In this document: positions 1 through 6,270 of the stretch, in pieces | How positions within the stretch are numbered: position 1 is the first letter of the stretch | Layout of the letters: each line of letters begins with the position of its first letter | NCBI GenBank assembly: GCA_001917895.1 | Contig: MNEW01000046.1 | Span: 1,865 to 16,756, forward strand | Length of the DNA stretch: 14,892 nt | Direction: 5' to 3' | Origin: Actinobacteria bacterium 13_1_40CM_66_12 | GTDB taxonomy: Bacteria; Chloroflexota; Dormibacteria; Dormibacterales; Dormibacteraceae | The notes under the pieces: generated by a model | What the model was told of the DNA's origin: nothing | What the model saw: the letters and a program-made list of their open reading frames with translations, nothing else | Databases searched by the model: none | Made by a program: the position numbers and the translations under genes

Positions 1-84
1 GATTGGCGCTTGGGGACGCGGCGATTCGGGGGACTTAAGAGCGACGGCACCGCGGATATCTTGCCTATGATGGGTCGGCCTTGA
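1..84 (+). CDS. 3' end of an unidentified upstream gene (partial)
   Basis: The frame that is open from the first base runs 27 codons and stops with a TGA at 82-84. This stop overlaps the TTG start of cpaB at 81-83 in a TTGA arrangement, the same coupling seen for mrdA and rodA elsewhere in the window, which is the main reason to think it is real. The visible tail contains the residues RRFGGLKSDGTADILPMMG and I do not recognise it. From its position one would expect another pilus-assembly gene, but nothing in the sequence proves that. The segment is too short to exclude a chance open frame. Confidence 0.35.
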   Translation, partial: DWRLGTRRFGGLKSDGTADILPMMGRP

Positions 85-845
85 GCGTTTTTAGGGGCCT
101 GACCTCCCGTCGCCCGTTCACCCTACTCGGCATTTTGCTGGCCTTGCTCGTGATCGCGGCCTTCGTGCTCGTAGCGCTGAATGCAAGCTCGGCGAGCAAC
201 GTCCCGTACCAGTCGGTGGTCGTTGCCAACAAGGATCTGCAGCCCCGGCTGCCGATCGACGCCGGCTCGCTCGACATCAAACGGATGCCGGTACCCAACA
301 ACTACCCGCAAGTCTTCTTCAACCGAATCTCCGATGTCCAGGGCATGATCCCTTTGGTAACGATCCTCACCGGGCAGGAGATCACCTCGAACGTGGTAGT
401 CAAGCCAAGCCAGGCGCTGGGATCTCAGTCGGAGTTTCTGCCCATACCGTCCGGATACGTGGCGCTCACCATCCCAACGAGCGAACAGCAAGGCGTGGCC
501 GACTACATCCAGCCTGACGACTACATCTCGGTGATCGCGACCGTGTCGACCGCCGGCAAGGTCGCCTCGAAGACGATCTTCACCAACCTGCACGTGATCA
601 AGGTGGGCACGAACGGGTCTACCGGTGGCTCGGCGTCTGTCACCAGCCTCACGGTGGTCATCACCCAGTGCCAGGCCGAGATCATCACTTGGTTCGTCAA
701 CTACGCCTCGCTCAAATACGCGCTCGAGTCCTTCCACGACTACCTCAACAGCGCCCAAACCCCAGATCCCGGGTGCCCGAACGTCAACTCGGCGCAGGGG
801 GTCACGCTGCAGACGGTCCAGAAGGCCTACCCGACTCTCTTCTAA
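81..845 (+). CDS. cpaB: CpaB/RcpC-like Flp pilus assembly protein
   Basis: A 254-residue protein with a basic N-terminus, one membrane anchor at about residues 14-34, and an extracytoplasmic remainder. Residues about 42-108 fit a SAF domain (VVVANKDLQPRLPIDAGSL and a downstream G-I-T-S segment). The segment around residues 125-150, with ALTIPTSEQQGVADYIQPDD, matches the CpaB/RcpC core. In the family this is a periplasmic or cell-envelope component of the Tad (tight adherence) secretion machine that assembles Flp pili. The TTG start at 81 is chosen because it is the start that keeps the basic residues ahead of the membrane segment and it overlaps the upstream stop (TTGA). No clear Shine-Dalgarno is visible, so translation is probably coupled. 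tadB follows after 5 bases. The C-terminus holds two cysteines (in the CQAE and PGCPN segments) that could pair, which is speculative. Confidence 0.85.
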   Translation: MSVFRGLTSRRPFTLLGILLALLVIAAFVLVALNASSASNVPYQSVVVANKDLQPRLPIDAGSLDIKRMPVPNNYPQVFFNRISDVQGMIPLVTILTGQEITSNVVVKPSQALGSQSEFLPIPSGYVALTIPTSEQQGVADYIQPDDYISVIATVSTAGKVASKTIFTNLHVIKVGTNGSTGGSASVTSLTVVITQCQAEIITWFVNYASLKYALESFHDYLNSAQTPDPGCPNVNSAQGVTLQTVQKAYPTLF

Positions 846-850
846 AGCCG

Positions 851-1795
851 ATGGACCTCACGAACCTCCTCGCAGTCGCGGTCCCCATGGCGGCGGCTAT
901 CGCCGTGTTCTTCTGGAGCCTCGACCGCGTGCGCAAGGAGAGGACCCGGGCGGCCGACACCGAGCGTCCCCCGCGTGCGACCCCACGCGAGCTGGTCGAG
1001 AGGCTGCTCCGACCCGCGGCCGAAAACCTCAGCCTGCGGCGGACCGCCGAGGGCAAGCCGACGCTCACCGAGGACCTGGCGCGCGCCGGACTCAACATCA
1101 CGCCTGCGGAATACCTGATGATCCGCATCGGCGCCGTGGCGCTGGGCGCGTTGATCGGCCTGTTCCGGTTCGGAATCTCAATCGGTCCGATCGTGATCGC
1201 GGCCCTCGGCTTCGTGATCCCACCGATCGTGGTCAACTACCTGCAGCGTCGCCGCCAGAACATGTTCAACGAGCAGCTGACCGGCATGCTGCAGCTGCTC
1301 TCCAACTCGCTCAAGACGGGGTACGCGATCGACCGCGCGCTGGAGACCGTCGCGAGCAAGTCACAGCCCCCTGTCTCCACCGAGTTCGAGCGCGTGGCCA
1401 CCGAGATCACGCTCGGCACGTCGGTCGAGGACGCGCTCAGCGCCCTGCTGCTGCGCATCGACAGCCCCGACCTGGAATTCATCGTCACGGCGATCCTGCT
1501 GCACACCCGGGTCGGAGGCAACCTCGCTGAGGTGCTCGACAACATCTCCGACACGCTTCGCGATCGCTTGCAGACCAAGCGCGACATGAGCGTCCTCACC
1601 GCTCAATCGAGAGCGTCCGCAACCATCATCACGGGTCTGCCGATCCTGCTCGCGCTCGGCCTCTATGTCTTCGTCCCCGGCTACTTCGCGCCGATGACGA
1701 GCACCTTCGTGGGTTACGTCCTGCTCGGGATCGCGGGCCTGCTGATCCTTGTCGGCAACCTCCTCATCCGGCGCATGACCGCGCTGCAATCGTGA
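851..1795 (+). CDS. tadB: TadB-like inner-membrane platform protein (T2SSF family)
   Basis: A 314-residue protein. It has an N-terminal membrane segment (about residues 3-21), a soluble linker, a pair of hydrophobic segments near residues 90-135, the cytoplasmic type II secretion F domain (about 138-260, including GMLQLLSNSLKTGYAIDRAL and TRVGGNLAEVLDNISDTLR), and two C-terminal membrane segments. This arrangement is typical of TadB, which forms with TadC the inner-membrane platform driven by the ATPase TadA during Flp pilus assembly. The ATG at 851 lies 5 bases after the cpaB stop; the same frame is open further upstream but only as a shadow of cpaB. tadA/cpaF and cpaE, which often lie between cpaB and tadB, are not there, so they must be located elsewhere or upstream of the window. 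Confidence 0.88.
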   Translation: MDLTNLLAVAVPMAAAIAVFFWSLDRVRKERTRAADTERPPRATPRELVERLLRPAAENLSLRRTAEGKPTLTEDLARAGLNITPAEYLMIRIGAVALGALIGLFRFGISIGPIVIAALGFVIPPIVVNYLQRRRQNMFNEQLTGMLQLLSNSLKTGYAIDRALETVASKSQPPVSTEFERVATEITLGTSVEDALSALLLRIDSPDLEFIVTAILLHTRVGGNLAEVLDNISDTLRDRLQTKRDMSVLTAQSRASATIITGLPILLALGLYVFVPGYFAPMTSTFVGYVLLGIAGLLILVGNLLIRRMTALQS

Positions 1796-1799
1796 GCTG

Positions 1800-2631
1800 A
1801 TGTCGACCGGGTTCCTCATCGCGATCACGGCGGGCGTCATCTGCGGGATCGTGGTCGCCGCGTATTTCATCGCCATCGACCAGACCAAGCCCATCGCCGC
1901 CACCAACGGGGGGTGGCACGCACCGCAGGGGCGGACAACCTGGCTCAAGCAGCTCGAAGCGGTTTCGCGTCCGCTCACCGCTCGCTTGCCGGCGCACACG
2001 ACCGGACCGTTGCGCCAGAAGCTGAGCCGCGCCGGCGATCCCGGCGGCCTCACGCCGGCCGGATTCCACGCGGTCCGTTACGCCCTGGCTGCCCTCTTCG
2101 CGATCTTGGGGCTCGCGATCGGCGCCCTTCTGCGCCTACCCATCTCGCCGATCGTGGTGGCGCCCTTAGTGGGCGCGATCGCGGCGTTGCTGGGCTATGT
2201 GACGCCGAGCCTCTGGCTGCAGCAGCGGATCTCGCAGCGGCGCCACCAGATCGAGCGCTCGCTTGCCGAGGCGACGGACCTGCTGACACTGGTCGTCGAG
2301 TCGGGCATGAGCCTGGACGAGGGTCTACTGAGCATCACCGAGCGCTTCCACAATGCCCTCGGCGACGAGATCGGCAAGGTGCTGCGCGAGATCCGTCTCG
2401 GCCGGCCGCGCATGGCGGCCCTGGAGCACATGGCGGAGTCGACCGGCGTCGCCGAGGCTGCTGAGGGTGCAGGCGATGGAGATGCGGCGCCGCCAGCGCC
2501 AGACCGCTCAGGAGCGGGCTGCCCAGGCTTCGTCGCGCATGGTCTTCCCGATGGTGGGCTGCATCTTCCCCGTGCTTTGGATCGTGCTCCTCGGCCCGGC
2601 CATCATCCAGATCCTGAAGAGCCTCCACTAA
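1800..2631 (+). pseudogene. tadC: TadC-like platform protein, broken by internal deletion and frameshift
   Basis: The ATG at 1800 lies 4 bases after tadB. The first about 213 residues read as a TadC: an N-terminal membrane segment, two hydrophobic segments near residues 88-140, then the T2SSF domain (ATDLLTLVVESGMSLDEGL, EIRLGRPRMAALEHMAESTG). From about 2440 this frame turns into non-membrane, Pro/Arg-rich sequence ending at 2639. The expected TadC C-terminus (LLRVQAMEMRRRQRQ, then the membrane segment MVFPMVGCIFPVLWIVLLGP) is present in the +1 frame and stops at 2631. The roughly 20 residues that normally lie between the TGV and LRVQ segments are missing, so this is a deletion of 2 (mod 3) bases, of the order of 56-62, and not a single-base slip. 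It is either a true pseudogene or an assembly error; family assignment is secure. If translated as given, the product would end at 2639 without its last membrane anchor. Confidence 0.75.
2440..2465 (+). other. Deletion/frameshift junction in tadC
   Basis: Reading frame changes here from the frame of 1800 to the frame that ends at 2631. Codons for TGVAE lie just left of the junction and codons for RLLRVQ just right of it, while the family normally has about 20 further residues between them. Confidence 0.65.
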
Positions 2632-2647
2632 GCACTTAGCGCATTTC

Positions 2648-2669
2648 GCGCGTTTTGATCCAAACGCGC
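2648..2669. terminator. Hairpin between convergent tadC and the MerR gene; possible terminator
   Basis: A perfect 8-bp inverted repeat, GCGCGTTT and AAACGCGC around the 6-base loop TGATCC, starts 17 bases after the tadC stop in the convergent gap. It lacks a clear U-tract on either strand. A second, smaller inverted repeat (GGCGC, loop AGAAC, GCGCC) lies at 2699-2713 close to the end of the MerR gene. The position fits bidirectional termination but the sequence is not a strong intrinsic terminator. Confidence 0.35.
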
Positions 2670-2723
2670 TCTAGCCGAGCCTGAATACCGCACCTTTTGG
2701 CGCAGAACGCGCCGAATCGGGTT

Positions 2724-3080
2724 CTAAATAATCTGCGAGTACCGGTCGAACACCTCCCGCAGGTCGGCGGGCGGCTCCACCCGATGACGCTTCATGATCT
2801 CGAACAGGCTCAGGATGTGCCGGACTCCAGCCAGGGTCACGCCCTTTTCGCGGGTGAGGTGCTGGATTACCTGCACTTTGCTGATGTCGCGCTGCGAGTA
2901 GCGCCGCCTGTTGGTGGAGGTGCGAAACGGGTCGATGAGCCCGGCGTCCTCATAGAGCATCAGGGTCCGAGGGTGTGTCTCGAGGATCTCGGCGGCGACA
3001 CTGATCGTGTACAGCGGCTTGTCAAGGTCGCCGAACGACGGCTGGGAGCCACGGCCTCGGCTGTTTGCGGGGTGCGCCAC
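2724..3080 (-). CDS. MerR-family repressor, HspR-like
   Basis: A 118-residue protein with a MerR-type winged helix-turn-helix at about residues 22-95. Diagnostic segments are YTISVAAEILETHPRTLMLY, the RRYSQRDI wing, and EKGVTLAGVRHIL. The ISVAAE, HP-TL and GV-LAGV signatures are those of HspR, the heat-shock repressor that controls dnaK/clpB-type genes in Actinobacteria and relatives. There is no effector domain beyond a short C-terminal helix, and no cysteine metal site, which also fits HspR rather than metal-sensing MerR. The GTG start is preceded by a G-run (GGGGGG about 3 bases upstream) that can serve as Shine-Dalgarno. No chaperone gene is in the window, so its target is unknown. A GlnR-like role is the main alternative. 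The gene is downstream of rsfS on the same strand but 197 bp away and may have its own promoter. Confidence 0.72.
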   Translation of the reverse strand: MAHPANSRGRGSQPSFGDLDKPLYTISVAAEILETHPRTLMLYEDAGLIDPFRTSTNRRRYSQRDISKVQVIQHLTREKGVTLAGVRHILSLFEIMKRHRVEPPADLREVFDRYSQII

Positions 3081-3097
3081 GGCCCCCCAATCCTAAG

Positions 3098-3107
3098 TGT
3101 CTAGACA
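3098..3107. promoter_or_regulatory. Palindrome upstream of the MerR gene, possible operator
   Basis: The perfect 10-bp palindrome TGTCTAGACA lies 17 bases upstream of the GTG of the HspR-like gene. MerR-family proteins bind dyad sites, so autoregulation is conceivable. It does not match the CTTGAGT-N7-ACTCAAG element known for HspR, and no convincing -35/-10 pair was found. Confidence 0.2.
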
Positions 3108-3110
3108 GCC

Positions 3111-3155
3111 TTTCGACGGCGCTTATCGGCCCGACCCCAGAGGCTCTCCAGGTCG
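3111..3155. repeat. 45-bp direct repeat, copy 1 (duplicated rsfS tail)
   Basis: This segment matches 3294-3338 at 44 of 45 positions (one C/T difference). Copy 2 is the C-terminal coding part of rsfS (residues DLESLWGRADKRRR). The copies are 183 bp apart, a multiple of three, so copy 1 read on the minus strand encodes the same residues and then a TAG stop. Copy 1 lies outside rsfS and is a non-expressed remnant. Confidence 0.8.
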
Positions 3156-3160
3156 CAAAT

Positions 3161-3188
3161 CGCGGTGGGGACAGATGTCCCCTCCGCG
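3161..3188. repeat. Long palindrome (REP-like) 1
   Basis: The arms CGCGGTGGGGACA (3161-3173) and TGTCCCCTCCGCG (3176-3188) pair over 13 positions with one T:T mismatch and almost no spacer. Palindromes with a GGGGACA core recur as dispersed elements in many soil bacteria. With no second copy in this window, dispersal cannot be judged here. Confidence 0.55.
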
Positions 3189-3247
3189 GGCCAACCCCTC
3201 TCCTCGGCCACGCTGGGTGGCGTCTGGTAGGTGGCGCGCAAGGAGAC

Positions 3248-3266
3248 GGCCGGAATAAATCCGGCC
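3248..3266. repeat. Palindrome (REP-like) 2, just downstream of rsfS
   Basis: A perfect 7-bp inverted repeat, GGCCGGA and TCCGGCC around ATAAA, begins 12 bases after the rsfS stop on the minus strand, where it reads TAGGCCGGATTTATTCCGGC. It resembles REP-type elements and may also act as a transcription stop or mRNA 3' end stabiliser for the long operon. No U-tract follows. Confidence 0.5.
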
Positions 3267-3277
3267 TACAGCTCCAC

Positions 3278-3667
3278 TTAGTTCTGACTACTTTTTCGAC
3301 GGCGCTTATCGGCTCGACCCCAGAGGCTCTCCAGGTCGTAGTACGACCGCTCTCCGGGCAGGAAAACATGAGCCAGCACCGAGTCGAAGTCGAGCAGGAT
3401 CCATGTCGCATCCTCGTAGCCGTCAACCGCGAGGGGCCTGAGCTCCCGGTCCTTGGCCGCATCGACCATGCCGTCCGCGATCGCGCGGACCTGGCGGTCG
3501 GTCTCGCCTTCACAGACCACGAAGTAGTCGGCGACGGAGGTCTTGTCGCGGACGTCGATGACGACGGCGTCCCAGGCTTTCTTGTCGACCGCCGCGCCGC
3601 GCAGCAGCCGCGCCAGCTGCAGGGGCGTGGTCCGACCAGTTTTCAACTTATTAAAGGTAGAGGCCAT
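3278..3667 (-). CDS. rsfS: Ribosomal silencing factor RsfS
   Basis: A 129-residue protein of the RsfS/Iojap family (DUF143). It binds ribosomal protein L14 on the large subunit and blocks subunit joining when nutrients are scarce. Supporting segments are VVIDVRDKTSVADYFVVCEG, DRQVRAIADGM, and the family C-terminal block WILLDFDSVLAHVF followed by RSYYDLESLW. The ATG at 3667 is preferred because it gives the usual length; the frame is open upstream only as an Arg-rich shadow of nadD. It overlaps the nadD end by 17 bases, as expected for coupled translation. The last about 16 codons are duplicated 183 bp downstream. The basic tail (DKRRRKSSQN) is slightly longer than the conserved domain. Confidence 0.92.
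   Translation of the reverse strand: MASTFNKLKTGRTTPLQLARLLRGAAVDKKAWDAVVIDVRDKTSVADYFVVCEGETDRQVRAIADGMVDAAKDRELRPLAVDGYEDATWILLDFDSVLAHVFLPGERSYYDLESLWGRADKRRRKSSQN
3294..3338. repeat. 45-bp direct repeat, copy 2 (inside rsfS 3' end)
   Basis: This is the coding copy of the repeat described at 3111-3155, encoding the LESLWGRADKRRR end of RsfS. Together the two copies bracket both palindromes (3161-3188 and 3248-3266). Confidence 0.8.
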
Positions 3668-4256
3668 GGGCCGCGATGTACCGCTCGACCGCGGCGGGCA
3701 CCTTGCCGTCGATCGATCGCCCCTCCTGGATGTCATGCCGGATCCCGCTCGCCGAAACATCGGGCGTGCCCTCGAGGCAAAGGATCACGGCGTTGCTGTC
3801 GAGGCCGGCAGCCTCGAGGTCAGCCGGCCGCGGCGACCCGCTGCCCGGACGCGCCACCACCACGATCGACGCCAGCTCCCGCACCGTGTCGGGCTGGTGC
3901 CAGGTCTTGAAAAGCCTGGCCGCATCCCAACCAAGGATGAGGAAGAGATCGGCTTGGGGATGTAGCTCTCGCAGCTCGCGAAGCGTGTCCGACGTGAACG
4001 AAGGGCCGGGGCGCTGGACCTCTACATCCGACACGTCGAAGCGCTGATTCGGCGACGTGGCGAGCCGTGTCATCTCGAGTCGGTGCTGAGGCTCAGTTGC
4101 CGTCGGCGGCCGGTGAGGCGGACGCCCTGTTGGCACGAAGACGACCCGGTCGAGCTGTGCGCACTCCATCGCGGCGCGGGCGGCGGCCAGATGCCCGACG
4201 TGAATGGGATCGAAGGTGCCGCCGAGCACTCCGATCCGTTCATGCGCCGTGCTCAC
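3651..4256 (-). CDS. nadD: Nicotinate-nucleotide adenylyltransferase
   Basis: A 201-residue enzyme that adenylylates nicotinate mononucleotide to deamido-NAD, the central step of NAD synthesis. The nucleotidyltransferase signature GGTFDPIHVGH is at residues 12-22, FVPTGRPPHRP supplies the substrate-binding loop, PSFTSDTLREL and LILGWDAARLFKTW follow, and VSASGIR near residue 167 is the C-terminal ISSTxIR-type motif. The GTG at 4256 overlaps the obg stop (GTGA); the nearby ATG at 4243 is in another frame. In many genomes nadD is followed by yqeK and rsfS; here yqeK is absent and nadD runs directly into rsfS with an overlap. The length is normal and no key residue appears lost. Confidence 0.93.
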   Translation of the reverse strand: MSTAHERIGVLGGTFDPIHVGHLAAARAAMECAQLDRVVFVPTGRPPHRPPTATEPQHRLEMTRLATSPNQRFDVSDVEVQRPGPSFTSDTLRELRELHPQADLFLILGWDAARLFKTWHQPDTVRELASIVVVARPGSGSPRPADLEAAGLDSNAVILCLEGTPDVSASGIRHDIQEGRSIDGKVPAAVERYIAAHGLYL

Positions 4257-5566
4257 GGCTGGTACTCGAACTCGATGCCCGCGATGCGCACCGTGTCGCC
4301 ATCCTCGACGCCGGCCGCCTCGAGCGCCTCATTGACCCCGAGCCGATCGAGCTCGGTTTGAAAGCGCTCCAGCGAGCCGGCGGATTCGAGGTTGGTATGG
4401 GAGACGAGGTGCTCGACCCGGCTGCCGCTCACCGCAAAACCCCAATCCTTGCGCTCGACGACGAGGTTCACCGTCGCCGGCGTCAGCTTGACCGTCGCCC
4501 GCCGCGCCTGGGTGATCGGGTCGGGAGCGGCCGCGAGGGCGGTGACCATCGCGTCCAGCAGCTCCGGCAAACCCTGTCCTGTCAACGCGGAGATGAAATA
4601 CACCCCCTTCCGCCGAGAACGCCTGCGCAGTCGTTTCGCCTCCTCGAGGTCGACCTTGTTGACGGCCACGAGGTACGGACGTTTCGCCAGCTCGGGTGAG
4701 AAGTGTTCGACCTCCCGGATCACATCCTCGAGGCCTTTCCATGGATTGGTTGTAGAGCCATCCACCACGTAAACGAGGACGCGTGTCCGCTCGGCGTGGC
4801 GCAGGAAGCGGTGTCCAAGGCCCGCGCCGCGCGACGCGCCCTCCACCAGCCCGGGGATCTCGGCGATGACGAACCGACCCGCCCTTGACTCCGCCACCCC
4901 GAGAGCCGGATCGAGGGTTGTGAACGCGTAGTTCCCGACGTCTGGCTTCGCGGCGGTGAGCGAAGCCAGGAGTGACGACTTGCCCACGTTCGGCGGGCCC
5001 ACCAAGCCGATGTCGGCAATCAGCTTCAAGTCGAAGGTGACTGTGAGCTCGTCACCCTTCAAGCCTGGCTCGGCGTAGTCCGGAGCGTGCCGCCGTGAGC
5101 TCTTGAAATGAACGTTGCCGCGACCGCCGGCGCCCCCGTGCGCCACAACAGCATTGGCTCCCGAGTGCGCAAGGTCGGCGATCAGCCCACCCTCAGCGTC
5201 GAGGACGAGAGTCCCCACCGGCACCTCGAGCACCAGGTCGGCGCCGTTGCGACCTGTCTTGCGTCCGCCCGCGCCGTTGGCGCCGGCGTCGGCCTGCCAT
5301 CGCGATTGCTGCTTGTAGAGGGACAGGTCGGTCAGCTGAGTGGTCGCTTTAACCTCGATCGAGCCGCCGCGACCACCATCGCCGCCATCAGGGCCGCCGT
5401 GTGGGATGAACGGCTCGCGGCGGAACGAGGCGGAGCCGCGCCCGCCATGCCCGGCGCGCAGGACCACCCGCGCCGAATCGACGAACGCCCGCCGCTTGGT
5501 CTTGTTAGCTGTTGAGGATGCTGACGCGCCGGCCGTCCTTGCCCACCCGCTCGTAACGAACCTCAC
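4253..5566 (-). CDS. obg: Obg family GTPase, ribosome assembly (start uncertain)
   Basis: The protein has the glycine-rich Obg fold ([20 protein letters not shown] and [13 protein letters not shown]), a GTPase domain with P-loop [11 protein letters not shown], switch residues [17 protein letters not shown] (usually DIPG), NKVDL and SALTG, and a C-terminal OCT domain ending near GIEFEYQP. Obg acts in 50S assembly and the stringent response. The start is a problem: no ATG, GTG or TTG lies between the rpmA stop and the conserved FVD at 5485. The in-frame GTG at 5566, inside rpmA, gives 437 residues with a 27-residue extension and a 62-base overlap. The GTG at 5467 gives 404 residues but removes FVDSAR. 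Neither has a Shine-Dalgarno. The longer form is listed because it keeps the conserved strand; a non-standard start near 5488 is also possible. The stop overlaps nadD by GTGA. Confidence 0.9.
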   Translation of the reverse strand: MRFVTSGWARTAGASASSTANKTKRRAFVDSARVVLRAGHGGRGSASFRREPFIPHGGPDGGDGGRGGSIEVKATTQLTDLSLYKQQSRWQADAGANGAGGRKTGRNGADLVLEVPVGTLVLDAEGGLIADLAHSGANAVVAHGGAGGRGNVHFKSSRRHAPDYAEPGLKGDELTVTFDLKLIADIGLVGPPNVGKSSLLASLTAAKPDVGNYAFTTLDPALGVAESRAGRFVIAEIPGLVEGASRGAGLGHRFLRHAERTRVLVYVVDGSTTNPWKGLEDVIREVEHFSPELAKRPYLVAVNKVDLEEAKRLRRRSRRKGVYFISALTGQGLPELLDAMVTALAAAPDPITQARRATVKLTPATVNLVVERKDWGFAVSGSRVEHLVSHTNLESAGSLERFQTELDRLGVNEALEAAGVEDGDTVRIAGIEFEYQP

Positions 5567-5759
5567 CGGGGACGAGGGCGAAGAGCGTGTGGTCGCGGCC
5601 CAGCCCGACGCCAGAACCCGGGGCGATCCGGGTCCCGCGCTGGCGGACGAGGATCGCACCGGCGTCGACCGTCTGGCCGGCGTAGATCTTCACGCCCAGC
5701 ATCTTCGGCTGGGAATCGCGACCGTTGCGGGAGGAACCCCCGCCTTTCTTGTGTGCCAT
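5505..5759 (-). CDS. rpmA: Ribosomal protein L27
   Basis: An 84-residue large-subunit protein whose N-terminal tail reaches the peptidyl-transferase centre. It begins [19 protein letters not shown] and continues with [20 protein letters not shown] and [19 protein letters not shown], all typical of L27. There is no N-terminal cleavable extension before AHKKGGGS, which agrees with the absence of a prp protease gene between rplU and rpmA. The ATG at 5759 lies 4 bases after the rplU stop. Confidence 0.97.
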   Translation of the reverse strand: MAHKKGGGSSRNGRDSQPKMLGVKIYAGQTVDAGAILVRQRGTRIAPGSGVGLGRDHTLFALVPGEVRYERVGKDGRRVSILNS

Positions 5760-5763
5760 CTAT

Positions 5764-6270
5764 CTATTTATCGTCCTGCTTTGGTTTGCGCGCGGCGCGC
5801 TTCGGCTTCTCTTCCGCCGGCACCGCGGTCTCGACCTCGGCTTTGGCCTCCACCTTGGGGGTGGTCGCGCGCTTTGCGCCTCGGCCCTTCGCCGGCTTGG
5901 CCTCGGGCTCTGCAACAGCGGTGCCGGTCGCCACAGTGAGGCCGCCAACCGCCAGGATCTCGAGCGCCGTGTAGTCGGCGCGGCCGCCTCGATGCACGCG
6001 CACCCGCTTCTTCGACTTGTATCGCAGAGTCTCGATCCGAGGGCCGCGGCTGTGTGCCATCACCTTGGCGTCGACTTCGATGCCGTCGACGGCGGGCGCG
6101 CCCACCTTGATGTCAGAGCCGTCGTGGACGAGCAGCACAGGACCGAGCTTCACCGACGAGCCCAGCTCGGCGGCAAGGCGATCGACCAGGATCTTGTCTC
6201 CCGGCGCTACGCGGTACTGCTTTCCGCCGCTGACGACGACGGCCGACAGCGATCCATCAGGCTTGGGCAC
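5764..6270 (-). CDS. rplU: Ribosomal protein L21 with long charged C-terminal tail
   Basis: Residues about 8-105 are a full L21 (AVVVSGGKQYRVAPGDKILV, KVMAHSRGPRIETLRYKSKK, RVHRGGRADYTALEI), a 23S-rRNA-binding large-subunit protein. The total is 168 residues against about 103 in most bacteria: the final about 60 residues are an Ala/Lys/Glu/Pro-rich, probably disordered tail. The only plausible start is the GTG at 6270, which gives a seven-residue leader before the conserved region and overlaps the end of rodA by 14 bases. No strong Shine-Dalgarno is seen. The tail does not match another ribosomal protein that I recognise. Confidence 0.95.
   Translation of the reverse strand: MPKPDGSLSAVVVSGGKQYRVAPGDKILVDRLAAELGSSVKLGPVLLVHDGSDIKVGAPAVDGIEVDAKVMAHSRGPRIETLRYKSKKRVRVHRGGRADYTALEILAVGGLTVATGTAVAEPEAKPAKGRGAKRATTPKVEAKAEVETAVPAEEKPKRAARKPKQDDK

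Noticed and set aside
625..1530. Plus-strand 301-codon frame overlapping cpaB and tadB
   Set aside because: Arg/Pro/His-rich out-of-frame reading of two secure genes.
2353..2631. Programmed ribosomal frameshifting in tadC
   Set aside because: No slippery heptamer is evident and conserved residues are missing at the junction, which frameshifting would not explain. The same argument applies to mrdA near 8080.
3111..3338. CRISPR array
   Set aside because: Only two copies of a 45-bp repeat, one of them coding for RsfS, with a 138-bp intervening stretch; no cas genes.
3022..3513. Minus-strand frame containing two similar segments (TWRASGV-PISAVE)
   Set aside because: The similarity only reflects the 45-bp DNA duplication read out of frame; not a gene with internal repeats.
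3668..3760. N-terminal extension of RsfS to 3760
   Set aside because: The extra 31 residues are Arg/Ser-rich and coincide with nadD in another frame; the ATG at 3667 gives the normal family length.
5505..5764. Prp-type processing of L27 as in Firmicutes
   Set aside because: L27 starts directly with AHKKGGGS and there is no prp gene between rplU and rpmA.
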